DNA of 64,000 bases, taken from NCBI RefSeq assembly GCF_044784365.2, contig NZ_CP173063.2; one strand, given 5' to 3'. The position numbers and the translations under genes are program-made. The DNA comes from Cetobacterium_A somerae (lineage in GTDB: Bacteria; Fusobacteriota; Fusobacteriia; Fusobacteriales; Fusobacteriaceae). A model generated the notes under the pieces. That model was not told the DNA's origin and searched no databases. It was given only the letters and a program-made list of their open reading frames with translations. The number at the start of each line of letters is the position of its first letter. Position 1 is the stretch's first letter. Below, in pieces: positions 36,888 through 46,330 of the stretch.

Positions 36888-36913
36888 TAAAAAAAATTCT
36901 TAAAGGATAGTTT

Positions 36914-37468
36914 ATGTTTGAAATATTAAAAGAGTTTGGGATTTACGGAATAGCAATAGCTGGATTGTTAGAGGCAACAATATTGCCTATTCCAATGGAG
37001 ACAATATCCGTACCAGTATATCTTTCTTCAAGAGAAAAAGTGGCGTATTTATTAATAATTTTATTAATTTGCTCTACTTTAGGTAGCATAATTGGTTATT
37101 TATTTTGGAGAAAAATTAGTGGACCAATTAAAAATAGATATTTAAAATCAGAAATATTTGTTAAAATAAAAAAAATGTATGAAAAAAATGCTTTATTAAC
37201 ATTGTTGACATCTGCATTTACACCAATACCTTTTGAAGGATATATTATAGCAGCAGGGATTCTTGAAATAGAATTTAAAACATTTTTATTAGGAGTAGTT
37301 TTTAGCAGAATCTTAAGACACTTTCCTCAAGGGGTATTAGTATATTACTATGGAGAAAAAGTAATAAAGGATATAGGTACTTACAGTATTATAATTATAA
37401 TATCTATATTTCTAATTATTTTTATAAAAAATTTTATTGATAAAAAAATAAAAAAGGGCAATATTTAA
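36914..37468 (+). CDS. DedA/VTT-domain membrane protein
   Basis: A 184-aa inner-membrane protein of the DedA/YqaA (VTT) family with about five hydrophobic segments. The opening GIYGIAIAGLLEATILPIPMET and the central TPIPFEGYIIAAG, followed by FLLGVVFSRILRHFPQG, match the family, whose members act as lipid scramblases for undecaprenyl phosphate or phospholipids. The role here is inferred only from family. It starts after AAAGGATAG and ends at a terminator shared with the ROK gene. Confidence 0.85.
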   Translation: MFEILKEFGIYGIAIAGLLEATILPIPMETISVPVYLSSREKVAYLLIILLICSTLGSIIGYLFWRKISGPIKNRYLKSEIFVKIKKMYEKNALLTLLTSAFTPIPFEGYIIAAGILEIEFKTFLLGVVFSRILRHFPQGVLVYYYGEKVIKDIGTYSIIIIISIFLIIFIKNFIDKKIKKGNI

Positions 37469-37488
37469 AATAATATTGCTCTTTTTAA
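37449..37488. terminator. Bidirectional terminator between DedA-like and ROK genes
   Basis: AAAAAGGGCAATATT and AATATTGCTCTTTTT pair around a short loop, with T tracts in both directions. Confidence 0.8.
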
Positions 37489-38620
37489 AATAATTCATCA
37501 ATTATAGGAAGCATAGCGGCACCTAGGCAAATACCCTTCTCTTGTAAATTTGAAAATTCGATTGTATTTTTTCCTCTAAAAAAAATATTATTACTATAAA
37601 TTTTTTCTAATAATTCACTTTTAAAATTTTCTTTATATTTTGATAATTTTCCTGAAATAATTATTTTTTCAGGATTATATAAAAATATAATATTTTTAAT
37701 CCCAATAGCTAAGTATTCGATATATTCATTAAAGAGATTAGAATAGTTTTCATTTATCAAATAATCATTTTTAAATATATCTTTTATTTTAGTGATATTG
37801 TTATCTAAGTTATTAAATTTTTCTAAAAGGGCAATTTCAGAGGCATATTTTCCCCAGCAACCTCTATTTCCACACTCACATAAAATCCCTTGAAAGTTTA
37901 TATTCATGTGGTTAATTCTTGAAGCTTTGAACGAAAAATTTCCATAATCATCTTCTTCAGTAAAAGTGGACATATTCAAAATATCTCCAATATTTAAAAC
38001 AATAAAATTTGGGAATTCTTTTCCTAAACCTAAAAATTTTTCACTTATAGCACATAAATTTGCCTCATTATCAATTAAAATTTTTTTATTATATTTTTGG
38101 GATAAATTTTGAATTTTATTCAAAGGAATTCTTAATGAAGATGTTATTTCAATTATATTATTTTCTTTGTCAACAATTCCAGGAACAGAAATTCCAATTC
38201 CAATAAGTTTTTTTTCAACTTGTTCATTTATTTCCAATAAAAATTCTTCTAAAATTTCATCTATTTTTTCTATTAGATTATTTTTTAAAAAATTTTCTTT
38301 AATAATAGTTTCTTTTATGATATCTCCTCTTTCATTTCCGAGAACTATTTTCAATTCTTTTAAATGTACAGAAATTCCAATACTATAAACAAAATTATTT
38401 TCCAGAGAATAATTTTGAGCTTTTCGTCCTGCTCCTGTTCCTACTTTTAAATCTTCCTTTATAATATTATCTTTTAAAAATTTATTTATAATTGTTTTTA
38501 TGGTAGGAAAACTTATATTTAAATCATTAGATATATCTGCAATTGAAAGATTTTCTCTTTTTTGATATATATAATGAAAAACTTTTTTTTCATTATTTTC
38601 TTTTATTTTTTTTGATACAT
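37485..38620 (-). CDS. ROK-family transcriptional repressor, requires a -1 frameshift near its start
   Basis: The best start is the ATG at 38620, 5 bases after GGAGG, but it reads MYQKK and stops: CAA AAA AAA TAA, with eight A (complement of 38606-38613). A -1 slip on A-AAA-AAA continues as IKENNEKKVFHYIYQK and gives a 378-aa protein with a complete winged helix (LSIADISNDLNISFPTIKTI), the GRKAQNYSL hinge and the ROK domain. The ROK domain includes VPGIVDKENN and the zinc motif CECGNRGCWG. No ATG, GTG or TTG start lies in the ROK frame before codon 90 (TTG at 38354). It is divergent from hutU. Slippage, mutation or a reading error could explain it. Confidence 0.85.
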
Positions 38621-38921
38621 AATATCCTCCGAGTACATTTTTAAAATCGATTTATCAATTATATAAATTTATTAATTATTTATATACCTTTTAAAAATTT
38701 CAAAGTCAATAATATATTTTTTTTAGAAATATATCTTCTCTCTTCTTTTTTTAAAACTTCTATTATAGTGATAGTTATATTTTTTATAAATAAATTGTAT
38801 TTAAATTTTATATTGTATTTTTTTAAAAAATCGAGGTATTAACAATATTAACAAGCAATCAAATTTTTTTAACTAATTATTAAAGTCATTTTAAAAATAT
38901 AAAGTGTGGAGGTTTTAAATT
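38621..38921. promoter_or_regulatory. Divergent intergenic region between ROK repressor and hutU
   Basis: Very AT-rich, with many T runs and no clear palindrome or structured RNA. It must carry promoters for both divergent genes. Only the GTGGAGG ribosome site before hutU is clear. A ROK operator is expected here or elsewhere, but I see no convincing one. Confidence 0.3.
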
Positions 38922-40937
38922 ATGTTAAATCAAGAGATTTTCAATGCTATGACTATTAAGTTAACTGCCTATGATATTCCTTTAGAAGTACCTAAATTTG
39001 ATCCTAAAATTAGAAGAGCTCCTAAAAGAGTTGTACATTTAGAAAAAGATGAAATTGCATTAGCGTTAAAAAATGCTTTAAGATATATTCCAGAAGAGTT
39101 TCATGAAATGTTAGCTCCTGAATTTTTAGAAGAGCTTCATACTCATGGTAGAATATATGGGTATAGATTTAGACCTACAGGAAATATTCATGGAAAACCA
39201 ATATTTGAATATGAAGGAAAATGTACTGATGCTAAGGCAATTCAAGTTATGATAGATAATAATTTAGATTTTGACATAGCTCTTTATCCATATGAGCTTG
39301 TCACTTATGGTGAAACAGGACAAGTTTGTCAAAACTGGATGCAATATAGATTAATTAAAAAATATCTTGAAAATATAACAATGGATCAAACTTTAGTTGT
39401 AGCTTCTGGACATCCAACAGGGTTATTTAAATCTCATCCTTCAGCACCTAGGGTTATAATAACTAATGGACTTATGATTGGAGCTTTTGATGATTATGAT
39501 AACTGGGCAAGAGGTGCCGCTCTTGGAGTAGCTAACTATGGTCAGATGACTGCAGGAGGATGGATGTATATTGGTCCTCAAGGAATAGTTCATGGTACAT
39601 ATTCTACAATTTTAAACGCTGGAAGACTTTTCTGTGGGGTTCCTGCTGATGGAGATTTATCTGGAAAATTATTTGTAACATCAGGACTTGGAGGAATGAG
39701 TGGAGCTCAAGGAAAAGCTACGGTTATAGCTAAAGGAGTTTCTATAATTGCAGAAGTTGATTTATCTAGGATTCAAACTAGATTAGAACAGGGTTGGATA
39801 AATAAATTTGTTTCAACTCCTAAAGAAGCTTTTGATTTAGCTAAAGAAAAAATGGATTCAAAAACTCCATATGCTATAGCTTATTTAGGAAACATAGTAG
39901 ACTTATTAGAATATGCAGATGCAAATAACATTCGTATAGATTTGTTATCTGATCAAACATCTTGTCATGCTGTTTACGATGGTGGATATTGTCCTGTTGG
40001 AATAACATTTGAAGAAAGAACAAGATTACTAGCAGAAGATAGAGAAACTTTTAGAAAACTAGTTGATGAAACATTAAGAAGACACTATAATGTAATAAAA
40101 AATTTAACTAATAAAGGTGTTTATTTCTTTGATTATGGAAATAGTTTCCTAAAATCTATCTACGATATTGGAGTTAAAGAGATATCAAAAAATGGAAGAG
40201 ATGATAAAGGTGGATTTATATTCCCATCATATGTTGAAGATATTTTAGGCCCAGAACTATTTGATTATGGATATGGACCATTTAGATGGGTTTGTCTATC
40301 AGGAAAAAAAGAGGATCTTTTAAAAACTGATGCAGCAGCTCTTGAATTAGTTAATCCAAACAGAAGATATCAAGATAGAGATAACTACATGTGGATTAAA
40401 GATGCAGATGAAAATGGACTTGTTGTAGGAACACAAGCTAGAATATTCTATCAAGATGCTATGAGTAGAACTCAAATAGCTTTAAAATTTAATGATATGG
40501 TTAGAAAAGGTGAGATAGGACCAGTTATGTTAGGACGTGATCATCATGATGTTTCAGGAACAGATTCACCATTTAGAGAAACATCAAATATAAAAGATGG
40601 AAGTAACATTATGGCTGATATGGCAACACAATGTTTTGCTGGAAACGCAGCTAGAGGAATGACTATGATAGCTCTACATAATGGTGGAGGAGTAGGAATA
40701 GGTAAATCAATTAATGGTGGATTTGGAATGGTTTTAGATGGAAGTAAAAGAGTAGATGATATTTTATCTCAAGCAATGCCATGGGATGTAATGGGAGGAG
40801 TTGCAAGAAGAGCTTGGGCAAGAAACCCACACTCTATTGAAACTGTTATAGAGTTTAATAAAAATAATGAAGGAACAGACCATATAACTTTACCATATAT
40901 TGTAAATGAAAGCTTAATCGAAAAATTAGTAAAATAA
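38922..40937 (+). CDS. hutU: Urocanate hydratase
   Basis: The enzyme converts urocanate to imidazolone propionate with tightly bound NAD+, the second step of histidine breakdown. At 671 aa it belongs to the longer subtype; the classical enzyme is about 550-560 aa. Key segments are YELVTYGETGQVCQNWMQY, SGHPTGLFKSHPSAPRV, the NAD-binding SGLGGMSGAQGKA and the late ATQCFAGNAARGM with the conserved Cys, followed by HNGGGVGIGKSINGGFG. It heads a three-gene operon with hutG and a DapF-fold racemase. Neither hutH nor hutI is in the window. Confidence 0.95.
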   Translation: MLNQEIFNAMTIKLTAYDIPLEVPKFDPKIRRAPKRVVHLEKDEIALALKNALRYIPEEFHEMLAPEFLEELHTHGRIYGYRFRPTGNIHGKPIFEYEGKCTDAKAIQVMIDNNLDFDIALYPYELVTYGETGQVCQNWMQYRLIKKYLENITMDQTLVVASGHPTGLFKSHPSAPRVIITNGLMIGAFDDYDNWARGAALGVANYGQMTAGGWMYIGPQGIVHGTYSTILNAGRLFCGVPADGDLSGKLFVTSGLGGMSGAQGKATVIAKGVSIIAEVDLSRIQTRLEQGWINKFVSTPKEAFDLAKEKMDSKTPYAIAYLGNIVDLLEYADANNIRIDLLSDQTSCHAVYDGGYCPVGITFEERTRLLAEDRETFRKLVDETLRRHYNVIKNLTNKGVYFFDYGNSFLKSIYDIGVKEISKNGRDDKGGFIFPSYVEDILGPELFDYGYGPFRWVCLSGKKEDLLKTDAAALELVNPNRRYQDRDNYMWIKDADENGLVVGTQARIFYQDAMSRTQIALKFNDMVRKGEIGPVMLGRDHHDVSGTDSPFRETSNIKDGSNIMADMATQCFAGNAARGMTMIALHNGGGVGIGKSINGGFGMVLDGSKRVDDILSQAMPWDVMGGVARRAWARNPHSIETVIEFNKNNEGTDHITLPYIVNESLIEKLVK

Positions 40938-40970
40938 AAAATTAAATTTAAAATTAGGAGAAGATAAAAT

Positions 40971-41915
40971 ATGTACTGGAGTGGAAGAATAGATGGCGAT
41001 AAATTAGATGTTCTTCGTATACATCAAGTTGTTAATGTTATGGATTTAGATGAGTTACTTAAAATTGATTTGAAAGAGAAAAAAGTTTGTTTTGTGAGTT
41101 TTAATTCTGATGAGGGAGTTAGAAGAAATTCAGGAAGATTAGGAGCAAAAGATGGATGGATTCATGTAAAAAAGGCTTTATCAGGATTCCCAATTTTTAG
41201 AGAAGATTTAAAGTTTTATGATTTAAAGGATCCTATAGAAGTTGTAAATCATGACTTGGAATCAGCTCATACAAAGATGGCTAAAATAGTATCTTCTTTA
41301 AAAGAAAGAGGTTTTCTTGTCGTAGTTCTTGGAGGAGGTCATGATATAGCTTTTGCAAATTATTCTGGAATTTTAGACTATGCTTTAAAAAAAGAAGATA
41401 GCCCAAAGATTGGAATAATAAATTTCGATGCTCATTTTGATATGAGAGAGTATATAAATGGTAGAAATTCTGGAACTATGTTTTTACAAATAGCTGATAT
41501 TTGTGAAGAAAAAAAATTGAATTTTGACTACAATGTTTTCGGTATTCAGAAATTTTCAAATACTAAAAGACTTTTTGATAGAGCAGATAAGCTAGGAGTT
41601 AAATATTATTTTGCTGAAGAGATTAGAACTATTCCAAGCGACGATCTTTATTCAATTTTAAAAAGAAATGATTATATACATTTAACTTTATGTACAGATG
41701 TATTTCATATAACTTCAGCTCCGGGAGTAAGTGCACCACAAACTTTTGGTGTTAATCCAAGAAATGCTTTACCTCTTTTAAAAACAATTGCAAGATATTC
41801 AAAAAACTTAACAATAGATGTAGCTGAAATTAATCCAACGTTTGATTATGATGATAGAACATCTAGGTTAATGGCAAACATAATATACGAATTAATTCTT
41901 TGTCATTTTGAATAA
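40971..41915 (+). CDS. hutG: Formimidoylglutamase
   Basis: The enzyme hydrolyses N-formimino-glutamate to glutamate and formamide, the last step of this histidine route. It is a 314-aa ureohydrolase-fold manganese enzyme. Metal ligands are in GGGHDIAF, NFDAHFDMR and CTDVFHITSAPGVSAP, the last being the HutG form of the second Asp motif. It lies 33 bases after hutU with its own AGGAG site. The family call is strong; arginase and agmatinase are less likely because of the hut context. Confidence 0.9.
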   Translation: MYWSGRIDGDKLDVLRIHQVVNVMDLDELLKIDLKEKKVCFVSFNSDEGVRRNSGRLGAKDGWIHVKKALSGFPIFREDLKFYDLKDPIEVVNHDLESAHTKMAKIVSSLKERGFLVVVLGGGHDIAFANYSGILDYALKKEDSPKIGIINFDAHFDMREYINGRNSGTMFLQIADICEEKKLNFDYNVFGIQKFSNTKRLFDRADKLGVKYYFAEEIRTIPSDDLYSILKRNDYIHLTLCTDVFHITSAPGVSAPQTFGVNPRNALPLLKTIARYSKNLTIDVAEINPTFDYDDRTSRLMANIIYELILCHFE

Positions 41916-41962
41916 AATACTAAAAAAATCTCTCCAAATATAATATATTTTGGAGGTTGAAG

Positions 41963-42751
41963 ATGAATTTAAAGCAATTAAAATTTGTAAAAATAAACCC
42001 AGCAGGAAATATAACATTACTTTATGATATAAGAAATATAAATAAAGATGATATTCAGAAAATTTCAAAAATTTCTATGGGGAATTTAAATTTGTATGCA
42101 GAACAAGTTGGGTTTATTAATGATACACACCTTCAAATGATGGGAGGAGAGTTTTGTGGAAATGCTTGTCGATCATTTGCAGCTTATTTAGCATTTTGTG
42201 ATATAAATTTCCAAAGAGAAAAAAATTATAAAATAACTTGTTCAGGTGAAGATTTAGAGTTAAATATAGATGTTAGATCTTCAAAAATAGATAATGTATT
42301 TTTCTCCAAAATTAAAATGCCAAAAAATATTTCTATCCAAACAGTAAAGTTAGAGTTACAGAAAAGTGAGATTATAGAAATATGTGAAGTTATTTTCCAA
42401 GGAATAGTTCATTTTGTAATAGAATTAAATACAGATAAGAAAGTTATAAATAGAATTAGAGATTATTGTGAAAAGAAAAAATATTCGGCTTTTGGAGTGA
42501 TGTTTTTTAATTATAAAACTATGCATATGAAACCATATGTAGAAGTTCAAGGATTTAACGGAGTTTGGGAAAATAGCTGTGGGTCAGGAACAACTGCAGT
42601 TGGATATTATTTAAAAAAATATAAAAATATAGATTTTGCAAAAATTATTCAACCAGGAGGTTGGTTAGAAGTTTCTCATGAAAATAATGAAGTTTTTATA
42701 GATGGTCCTGTTGAAATAGTTGCTGAAGGTACTTCTTATATAAATATATAA
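41963..42751 (+). CDS. DapF-fold amino acid racemase, probable histidine racemase
   Basis: A 262-aa cofactor-independent racemase of the diaminopimelate epimerase fold. The two catalytic Cys are visible: Cys65 in GGEFCGNACRSFAAY and Cys206 in ENSCGSGTTAVGYY. It differs from standard DapF (usually GNGxRC near the first Cys). Following hutU and hutG, it is most simply a histidine racemase, as described for Fusobacterium nucleatum and for CntK of staphylopine synthesis. The start used is ATG 6 bases after GGAGG; a TTG two codons upstream is also possible. Substrate is inference from context. Confidence 0.78.
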   Translation: MNLKQLKFVKINPAGNITLLYDIRNINKDDIQKISKISMGNLNLYAEQVGFINDTHLQMMGGEFCGNACRSFAAYLAFCDINFQREKNYKITCSGEDLELNIDVRSSKIDNVFFSKIKMPKNISIQTVKLELQKSEIIEICEVIFQGIVHFVIELNTDKKVINRIRDYCEKKKYSAFGVMFFNYKTMHMKPYVEVQGFNGVWENSCGSGTTAVGYYLKKYKNIDFAKIIQPGGWLEVSHENNEVFIDGPVEIVAEGTSYINI

Positions 42752-42788
42752 AAACTAGAGAGGAGAAAACTCCTCTCTAGTTTTTATT
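42750..42788. terminator. Bidirectional terminator after the hut operon
   Basis: AAAACTAGAGAGGAG and CTCCTCTCTAGTTTT form a perfect 15-bp stem with a 4-base loop, with T runs on both strands. Confidence 0.9.
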
Positions 42789-43680
42789 TTGAAATTTTAT
42801 TTAAAAAATTTATTATGATATTAATAACTTTAGGTTGACACCAATGAAAATCACCATGTCCAGCTCCTTTTATAAGGTATCTTTCAGCTTGAATATTATT
42901 TTCAATTAAAGATTGATATAATAGATCACTTTGACTAGGTGACACAAGCATATCTACAGTTCCATGCATTAATAAAAATGGTGGTGTTTTACTTGAGATA
43001 TATGTTATTGGATTAGCTTTCTTAGCTTTTTCAAAATCAGCATTGACAGATCCGCCCTCTTTAAAAACAGAAACACCATTTAAAAATATAGCTTCTGGAG
43101 AAGATGGAGAGTTATGAGTTTTTTGAATAATACTAGAAAAATCAGCTGCTATTTTTGTTAAGTCTGAAATTCCATATAAATCAACGACGCCATTTATTAA
43201 ACTATTTTCATTTAGATAATCACCTTTATCAAAATCTATAGAACCATTAGTTGTTCCAGTAATTGCAGCTAAATATCCTCCAGCAGACTCTCCCATTACA
43301 ATAACTTTATTTTTATCAATATTAAATTGTTCAGCATGAGCTTTTAAATATCTTATGGCAGATTTTATATCTATTAGTGAATCAGGAAATTTACCTATTG
43401 GAAGAACTCTGTATTCTACACTAGCTACAACAAATCCACTTTCGGCTATAGTAACTTTTTGTTGAATGTAATTAGCTTTAGGCGAACGCATAAAACCACC
43501 ACCAGGAATATAAATAACCAAAGGTAATTTTTTATTTTCTATTTCAGGTTTTAAAATATCTAATTTTAAATTTGTTATACCAAAGTATGGATCATAGGGT
43601 TGAGAGTACGAAATATCTGTATAAACTACAATTTTTGGTTTTACAGTTTCAATTTCAATTAATTGGCTTTCTGTTTTCAT
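42784..43680 (-). CDS. Alpha/beta hydrolase (BD-FAE/esterase-lipase type)
   Basis: A 298-aa cytoplasmic hydrolase without signal peptide. The oxyanion motif is YIPGGGFM (HGGG-like), the nucleophile elbow GESAGG, the acid Asp probably in HGTVDMLV and the His in GAGHGDFHW. This arrangement is that of carboxylesterases acting on small esters or acylated sugars. It stands alone, with GGAGGGC before the ATG. Substrate unknown. Confidence 0.85.
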   Translation of the reverse strand: MKTESQLIEIETVKPKIVVYTDISYSQPYDPYFGITNLKLDILKPEIENKKLPLVIYIPGGGFMRSPKANYIQQKVTIAESGFVVASVEYRVLPIGKFPDSLIDIKSAIRYLKAHAEQFNIDKNKVIVMGESAGGYLAAITGTTNGSIDFDKGDYLNENSLINGVVDLYGISDLTKIAADFSSIIQKTHNSPSSPEAIFLNGVSVFKEGGSVNADFEKAKKANPITYISSKTPPFLLMHGTVDMLVSPSQSDLLYQSLIENNIQAERYLIKGAGHGDFHWCQPKVINIIINFLNKISK

Positions 43681-43741
43681 AATGCCCTCCTAAATATTTA
43701 AAGTTATATTAAATAATATATTTAGAAAATTATAAATTCCT

Positions 43742-44368
43742 TTAAATTATTGACAAGATATCTAATGGTTGATTTAAAATGAAATCAGCTGTTATTTCAG
43801 AAATATCGATTGTTCCCCAAGAAGCTAGAGCAAATTTCATACCAGCTTTTTTACTAGCTATCTCATCAGCTATGGTATCACCAACATATATAATATTTTC
43901 TGGATTTAAATTTAAAAGCTTTGCTCCTAAAAGTAATGGCTCAGGATTAGGTTTATGAAGAGCGGTATCTTCTGCAAGAATAGCACAGTTAATATATTTA
44001 TCTAGTTTTGTAGGAATAAAATCAATTTCATATTGTTTTTTCATTTTAGAACTAGCTATTCCTATTTTAATTCCTTTTTCATATAAAATTTTGAAAACTT
44101 CATTAAATCCATCGTATAAAACTGCACCTTCTTCAAATTCATTAACATATTTAACCCATTTATCATAAGATGCTTCAATATTATTAAAGCCAAGCATTTT
44201 AATAGTTTGTTTACCAGGATATGCACAGTATTTGAGAAGATTATCATAAGAGATTTCTTTTCCAAATTCTTCTAAAATTAACTTTTGTAATGGAATTATG
44301 TTCATTTTTTGAGTATTCAAAATAGTTCCATCTAAATCAAAAAGAATGCCTTTAATAGTATTTTTCAT
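43742..44368 (-). CDS. HAD family hydrolase (phosphoglycolate/PpaX-like phosphatase)
   Basis: A 208-aa cytoplasmic phosphatase. Motif I is FDLDGTILNT, motif II is in GIASSKMKKQ, the Lys is in HKPNPEPLL and motif IV is YVGDTIADEIASK. The alpha-helical cap between motifs I and II places it in subclass IA with phosphoglycolate and pyrophosphate phosphatases. The substrate cannot be assigned. An AAAGGAG site precedes the ATG, and the GNAT gene is divergent from it. Confidence 0.88.
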   Translation of the reverse strand: MKNTIKGILFDLDGTILNTQKMNIIPLQKLILEEFGKEISYDNLLKYCAYPGKQTIKMLGFNNIEASYDKWVKYVNEFEEGAVLYDGFNEVFKILYEKGIKIGIASSKMKKQYEIDFIPTKLDKYINCAILAEDTALHKPNPEPLLLGAKLLNLNPENIIYVGDTIADEIASKKAGMKFALASWGTIDISEITADFILNQPLDILSII

Positions 44369-44456
44369 ATAAACTCCTTTTTATTATTTTTTCTAAATTT
44401 ATAGTAACATTCTCTAAAAAAAATTGGAATATATTTTTAATAAAAATAATTTTATA

Positions 44457-44485
44457 TTGACATTTGATGCTCAATATAATAATAT
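44457..44485 (+). promoter_or_regulatory. Candidate promoter for the GNAT gene
   Basis: TTGACA at 44457-44462 is a consensus -35; TAATAT at 44480-44485 is a fair -10 with a 17-base spacer. It lies 34 bases before the ATG at 44520 and downstream of another in-frame ATG at 44424, supporting the later start. Confidence 0.5.
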
Positions 44486-44519
44486 CATAAGAACAAAAAT
44501 TTTAAAGGAGAGTGACTAT

Positions 44520-45041
44520 ATGAAGCTTGAAATGAAAAAATCTAACTTAAATGATGGAGTTGATGTTTACAAATTTCTTTGTGATTTAGGAATAGGAGAA
44601 AATGGATTTCATATGACCCCTCCAAGTGATGAAATAGAATTCAAAGAGTTATTAAAAAAATTTTTAAAAGATTCAGAGGAAATTCAGCCAATAGGGCGAG
44701 TAATGCAAGAAATATATTGGATGTATATTGATAATGAAATTGTAGGAATATTAAAATTAAGACCTCAATTGAATGGAAATTTATTAATAAATGGTGGAAA
44801 TATGGGTATTAGTATTTCTCCAAAATTTAGAGGGAATGGATATGGTAAATTAATTATAAAAAAAGGAGTAGAGCTTCTGAAAGAAAAAGGTGTTTATAAA
44901 GTTTTAATAACAATTTATGAAAATAATATACCTTCTAGAAAAGCTGTAGAGAGTAATGGAGGAATATTGTATGATATTAATGAAGGCCTTTGTAGGTATT
45001 GGATAGATAATACAGTAGATATAGATAAGGAACAACTATAA
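44520..45041 (+). CDS. GNAT family N-acetyltransferase
   Basis: A 173-aa acetyl-CoA-dependent acyltransferase. The acetyl-CoA loop is seen as ISPKFRGNGYGKLI (R/Q-x-x-G-x-G/A), with a preceding strand NMGISIS and a following VLITIYENNIPSRKAVESNG, the usual C-terminal part of the fold. An upstream in-frame ATG at 44424 would add 32 residues, but AAAGGAG and a promoter precede the ATG chosen. Target is unknown. The amidase follows after 22 bases and may be co-transcribed. Confidence 0.88.
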   Translation: MKLEMKKSNLNDGVDVYKFLCDLGIGENGFHMTPPSDEIEFKELLKKFLKDSEEIQPIGRVMQEIYWMYIDNEIVGILKLRPQLNGNLLINGGNMGISISPKFRGNGYGKLIIKKGVELLKEKGVYKVLITIYENNIPSRKAVESNGGILYDINEGLCRYWIDNTVDIDKEQL

Positions 45042-45063
45042 TTAAATATTTGGAGGACGAGTT

Positions 45064-46299
45064 TTGAAAATTAATATTAAACGAATTATGAGCGACTTAG
45101 AAATTTTAAACACATTTAACACTACTCCCAAAAATGGCTGTAGTAGATATTCTTTTACTATTGAAGATACAAGAGCAAAGGAATACTTGATGGGTGAAAT
45201 GAAAGCTATTGGTATGGAAGTTTGGTTTGATGGTATTGGAAACTTACATGGGCTTTTAAAAGGAAGTGGAGATAATAAAAAGATTGTTTTAAGTGGTTCA
45301 CATATAGATACTGTTGCAAATGGAGGGAAATATGATGGGAACCTCGGAGTAATTGGTGCTCTTGAAGTTGCTAGAATACTTTCTAAGAGTGAAGCGAAAA
45401 TTTATAATGATTATCAAGTTTCAATTTTTGTTGAAGAAGAAGGACCTCATTTTGGTACTAATTTAATAGGAAGCAAAGCTTTTTGTAAAAAATTTTCTAC
45501 AGCTCATAGTAAGAAAATTAAAGATTCAGATGGAAATTCAATGTATGAAGTTATGAAAACAGCAGGATATAATCCAGAGGATATAGATAAGATCTCATTT
45601 GATTCTAATAAGTTTAAAGCTATGATTGAACTTCATATAGAACAAGGGAGAGTATTAGATTTAGAAAATAAATCCCTTGGAATAGTTAAAGGTATTGTTG
45701 GATTAAAATGGTTTAAGATAATAATAAAAGGTGAATCTAATCATGCAGGAGCTACACCTATGAAGTATAGATTAGATCCTGTAGCAGAAGGATGTAAGTT
45801 AATTTCAGAGATACCAAATATTGTAAAATCTATGGATGATAGTTCAATAGTAGCAACTGTTGGAAAAATAAATATATTTCCGAACCAAACTAATATAATT
45901 GCTAAATTTATAGAGTTCACAATAGATTTAAGAGGAATTGATGAGGAAAATTTATTAACTGTAATAGATGTAATAGGTAGCCAATTAGATGAATTAAAAG
46001 AAAAAGGTTTCTATTGTGAAATTGAACAAATAGCTGAAGCAAGGGGAGTAAAGTCTAGTTTAGATATTTTAGATATAATAGAAAATACTATAAAAATAAG
46101 AAAATATAATTATACAAAGCTTTATAGTGGAGCTAATCATGATACAAGTATTTTAGGACAACATATTCCATCAGCGATGATATTTGTACCTAGTATAGAT
46201 GGCAGAAGTCATTGTAAAGAAGAATTAACTAAAGAAAAAGATGTAGAAGCAGGATGTCAAATATTATGCGATACAATTGTTGAATTATTAAAAAAATAA
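45064..46299 (+). CDS. Zn-dependent hydantoinase/carbamoylase-type amidase (M20)
   Basis: A 411-aa cytoplasmic amidase of the allantoate amidohydrolase/N-carbamoyl-L-amino-acid hydrolase/beta-ureidopropionase group. It starts at TTG after TTGGAGG. Metal-site motifs are SGSHIDTVANGGKYDG, EEEGPHFGTN, ELHIEQG and the late GANHDT. The dimerisation domain (about 210-325) carries HAGATPM. It might act in ureido-compound or pyrimidine breakdown; context gives no single substrate. Confidence 0.88.
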   Translation: MKINIKRIMSDLEILNTFNTTPKNGCSRYSFTIEDTRAKEYLMGEMKAIGMEVWFDGIGNLHGLLKGSGDNKKIVLSGSHIDTVANGGKYDGNLGVIGALEVARILSKSEAKIYNDYQVSIFVEEEGPHFGTNLIGSKAFCKKFSTAHSKKIKDSDGNSMYEVMKTAGYNPEDIDKISFDSNKFKAMIELHIEQGRVLDLENKSLGIVKGIVGLKWFKIIIKGESNHAGATPMKYRLDPVAEGCKLISEIPNIVKSMDDSSIVATVGKINIFPNQTNIIAKFIEFTIDLRGIDEENLLTVIDVIGSQLDELKEKGFYCEIEQIAEARGVKSSLDILDIIENTIKIRKYNYTKLYSGANHDTSILGQHIPSAMIFVPSIDGRSHCKEELTKEKDVEAGCQILCDTIVELLKK

Positions 46300-46328
46300 A
46301 AATACACGGAATATTCCGTGTATTTTTA
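46298..46328. terminator. Bidirectional terminator
   Basis: AAATACACGGAATATTCCGTGTATTT is a perfect palindrome flanked by A and T runs, between the convergent amidase and peptidase genes. Confidence 0.85.
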
Positions 46329-46330
46329 TT

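Noticed and set aside
44424..44519. N-terminal extension of the GNAT protein from an upstream ATG
   Set aside because: A TTGACA-17-TAATAT promoter lies inside this stretch, and a strong AAAGGAG site favours the ATG at 44520.
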